Source: Candidatus Fermentibacteraceae bacterium (GTDB lineage: Bacteria; Fermentibacterota; Fermentibacteria; Fermentibacterales; JCC-6). Taken from it: a DNA stretch of 17,187 bases. Shown here one piece after another: positions 15,957 to 17,187 of the stretch. Where the stretch lies: positions 1-17,187 of the forward strand of contig JAGGYZ010000053.1 of assembly GCA_021162285.1 (NCBI GenBank), written 5' to 3'. Position 1 is the stretch's first letter. Every line of letters begins with the position of its first letter. Below the pieces are notes generated by a model that worked only from the letters and a program-made list of their open reading frames with translations, did not search any database and was not told the DNA's origin. The position numbers and the translations under genes are program-made.

Positions 15957-16315
15957 TGCTCTGCATACCCTGAACTTTCACATCCTGCTAGCTCTCCAGA
16001 ATCCCAGCTGCGTTACTGGTTCAATTACATAGCGGTGCCATGCGCATAAACCAGTGCCTTGCTGGAAAGCAGCAGAGCCAGTAGTCCAAAACGTTAGTAT
16101 GGAACTCAGACAGCGGCGCATTATATCGAAACATTAAGGCGTACAGAGCACCAGAAGCAAACACCGCAGAAACGAAACTCCCTGCGGCGGAGATTATCTT
16201 GTACTCTTTTCGGATCGCAGACACTTTATCGCAATACTTTTTAGAAAAGACAGCTCTTGATACCCGTCCAAGTATTCACTTCCAAATGATAGAGCTCTCA
16301 AATACACGCTGCTGG
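15957..16315. other. Gene-poor stretch between convergent genes
   Basis: About 360 bp between the convergent channel gene and the small membrane-protein gene, which is long for this compact window. I see no convincing terminator, RNA gene or repeat in it. The only ORF of note is the doubtful minus-strand frame at 16021-16224, listed separately. It may hold decayed sequence. Confidence 0.5.
16021..16224 (-). CDS. Doubtful small ORF or gene remnant
   Basis: A 67-codon frame starting at GTG 16224 with no ribosome site. It has one hydrophobic stretch (IISAAGSFVSAVF and on, about residues 10-31) and a tail rich in Trp, Cys and His. The frame remains open about 50 bp upstream of the GTG, to a TGA at 16276-16278, without a good start, so it could be the 3' end of a lost gene. 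I do not recognise the family. It may equally be non-coding. Confidence 0.2.
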   Translation of the reverse strand: MSAIRKEYKIISAAGSFVSAVFASGALYALMFRYNAPLSEFHTNVLDYWLCCFPARHWFMRMAPLCN

Positions 16316-16804
16316 TCAATAATGTATTGTCCTCTGTTTGAGTTCTTCTTTGAACAATTCACCGGATCCAGCTTCCATATGAAGCTTGACCGGCTTCCTC
16401 ATACCATCCACTTCAAGATGAAAACTGATTGAAGGGGTTTCACCAACCCTGTTTCCTGCGGAAATTATGGAAGCTCCTGTTACACTGCTCCAGAGAACGG
16501 CTCTTCTTCTGTAGATCGCCCAGGAAAATAAATCTCCTTCTGAAACGGCAAGAAAACCTCTGTTTTTATAGCAGAGTAACAGAGGGATATACACCAGCAG
16601 CCCAGCCAGCTGAATGCCGATGAAAATTCCCATTTTCAGCCCAAAAGGCAGATCAGCAGTAAGCATTATCCAGAGAGGAATGACGAATACCAGTACAGAA
16701 ACCAGCCATAAGACTCCCAGAACCACATTTCTGTCAACTAGGGAATCTCCGCGATTGACCAGTACAGGTATCATCAGTTTGTATTCCTGAACAGAATCGG
16801 ACAA
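16316..16804 (-). CDS. Small two-TM membrane protein with C-terminal cytosolic domain
   Basis: A 162-residue protein I do not recognise as a named family. It has a polar N-terminus, two membrane helices (about 27-49 and 56-78), and a C-terminal domain (about 82-162) of alternating strands. That layout resembles bacterial PH-like-domain proteins, with a conserved-looking RGFLAVSEGDL segment just after the second helix. The start is TTG at 16804, supported by AGAGGGGGG (16812-16820) 7 bp upstream. It lies 73 bp downstream of the NlpC/P60 gene on the same strand, so the two are probably one transcription unit. Localisation to the cytoplasmic membrane is inferred. No function can be given. Confidence 0.7.
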   Translation of the reverse strand: MSDSVQEYKLMIPVLVNRGDSLVDRNVVLGVLWLVSVLVFVIPLWIMLTADLPFGLKMGIFIGIQLAGLLVYIPLLLCYKNRGFLAVSEGDLFSWAIYRRRAVLWSSVTGASIISAGNRVGETPSISFHLEVDGMRKPVKLHMEAGSGELFKEELKQRTIHY

Positions 16805-16877
16805 TTCAATTCCCCCCTCTTAAAAGAACAGTATCCCAAATGCAGAACTCAATGATACTCGAATCCCATGGTCTGTG

Positions 16878-17187
16878 TTACTCTGAAACAACTCTTGTTG
16901 CTGCAAAGTACCGTCTGGCATAATTCGATTGTGTTATCTCTGTGATAACCACACCTCTGTCCTGCCAGGAGGAACAGTGTATAAACTCACCATCACCGAT
17001 ATAGATGCCTGTGTGAGTGGGGTTGTGAAAAATAAGCAGATCCCCCGGCTGAAGGCTGTCTCTGCTCACTGCAACACCTATCTCTCCTATTGCAGTAACT
17101 GTTCTCGGCAGTTCGATGCCGTTGTCATTGAACACCCTGTATGCAAGACCACTGCAGTCAAAACCGTTCTCATCGGTTCCTCCGTAT
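16878..17187 (-). CDS. NlpC/P60-family cell-wall peptidase (5' end outside window)
   Basis: The last 102 codons of a gene entering from the right edge. The visible part is the papain-like NlpC/P60 catalytic core: GFDCSGLAYRVF holds the nucleophile cysteine (visible residue 11), HTGIYIGDG holds the catalytic histidine (58), and FIHCSS supplies the third polar residue (70). LQPGDLLIF is a typical family strand. Enzymes of this family cut peptide bonds in peptidoglycan stems, often D-Glu-diaminopimelate links, outside the cytoplasm. The N-terminus, where a signal peptide and SH3-like domains would lie, is not in the window. A GTG at 17135 could open a shorter frame but would exclude the catalytic cysteine, so it is not the real start. 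Confidence 0.93.
   Translation of the reverse strand, partial: YGGTDENGFDCSGLAYRVFNDNGIELPRTVTAIGEIGVAVSRDSLQPGDLLIFHNPTHTGIYIGDGEFIHCSSWQDRGVVITEITQSNYARRYFAATRVVSE

Noticed and set aside
16878..17135. NlpC/P60 protein as a complete 85-residue gene from the GTG at 17135
   Set aside because: The frame continues to the window edge and the catalytic DCSG motif lies upstream of that GTG, so the gene is partial, not short.
1..17187. CRISPR arrays, tRNA or rRNA genes, insertion sequences
   Set aside because: I looked for regularly spaced repeats, cloverleaf-like segments with T-loop consensus, and transposase motifs on both strands, and saw none that held up.

Overview
The window is about 17.2 kb of mid-GC bacterial chromosome with tightly packed genes. 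It holds eleven well-supported protein genes, two of them cut by the window edges. I see no rRNA, tRNA, CRISPR array, transposase or phage gene. The housekeeping genes are ClpB, the folate-dependent tRNA methyltransferase TrmFO and a glutaminyl-tRNA synthetase. They show that this is core chromosome rather than a mobile element. I cannot name the phylum. GlnRS together with TrmFO, a CASTOR/POLLUX-type channel and a GGDEF-ATPase-TPR fusion suggests a Gram-negative-like or candidate-phylum bacterium rather than a Firmicute or a typical gammaproteobacterium. About half of the genes appear to start with TTG behind a strong Shine-Dalgarno site.

Layout. (1) Positions 1-3526, minus strand: clpB, followed about 100 bp downstream by a B12-binding-type radical SAM protein that runs off the left edge. 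(2) Positions 3778-6368, plus strand: an apparent operon of a Gfo/Idh/MocA oxidoreductase, a degenerate ABC ATPase that has lost its catalytic residues, and a small multi-pass membrane protein. (3) trmFO on the minus strand overlaps the end of that operon tail-to-tail and is divergent from glnS (7834-9504, plus). (4) Positions 9549-15956: a cyclic-di-GMP signalling cluster. A membrane-anchored diguanylate cyclase (minus) is divergent from a 1057-residue GGDEF-STAND ATPase-TPR protein (plus), which is followed 45 bp later by a CASTOR/POLLUX-like ion channel with two RCK-type domains. (5) Positions 15957-17187: a gene-poor stretch of about 360 bp, then a minus-strand pair made of a partial NlpC/P60 cell-wall hydrolase and a small two-TM protein.

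How the genes may work together. The most interesting stretch is 9549-15956. Two diguanylate cyclases with different inputs share one divergent promoter region: one has a periplasmic sensor and an intact product-inhibition site, the other is cytosolic and ATPase-gated with a substituted site. The second is probably co-transcribed with a channel whose cytosolic RCK-type domains could bind a small ligand. A link between cyclic dinucleotide signalling and ion flux is an inference from gene order, not shown by sequence. The second point of interest is the 4780-6368 pair: an ABC-like protein with all the usual catalytic positions altered, still paired with a permease-like partner.
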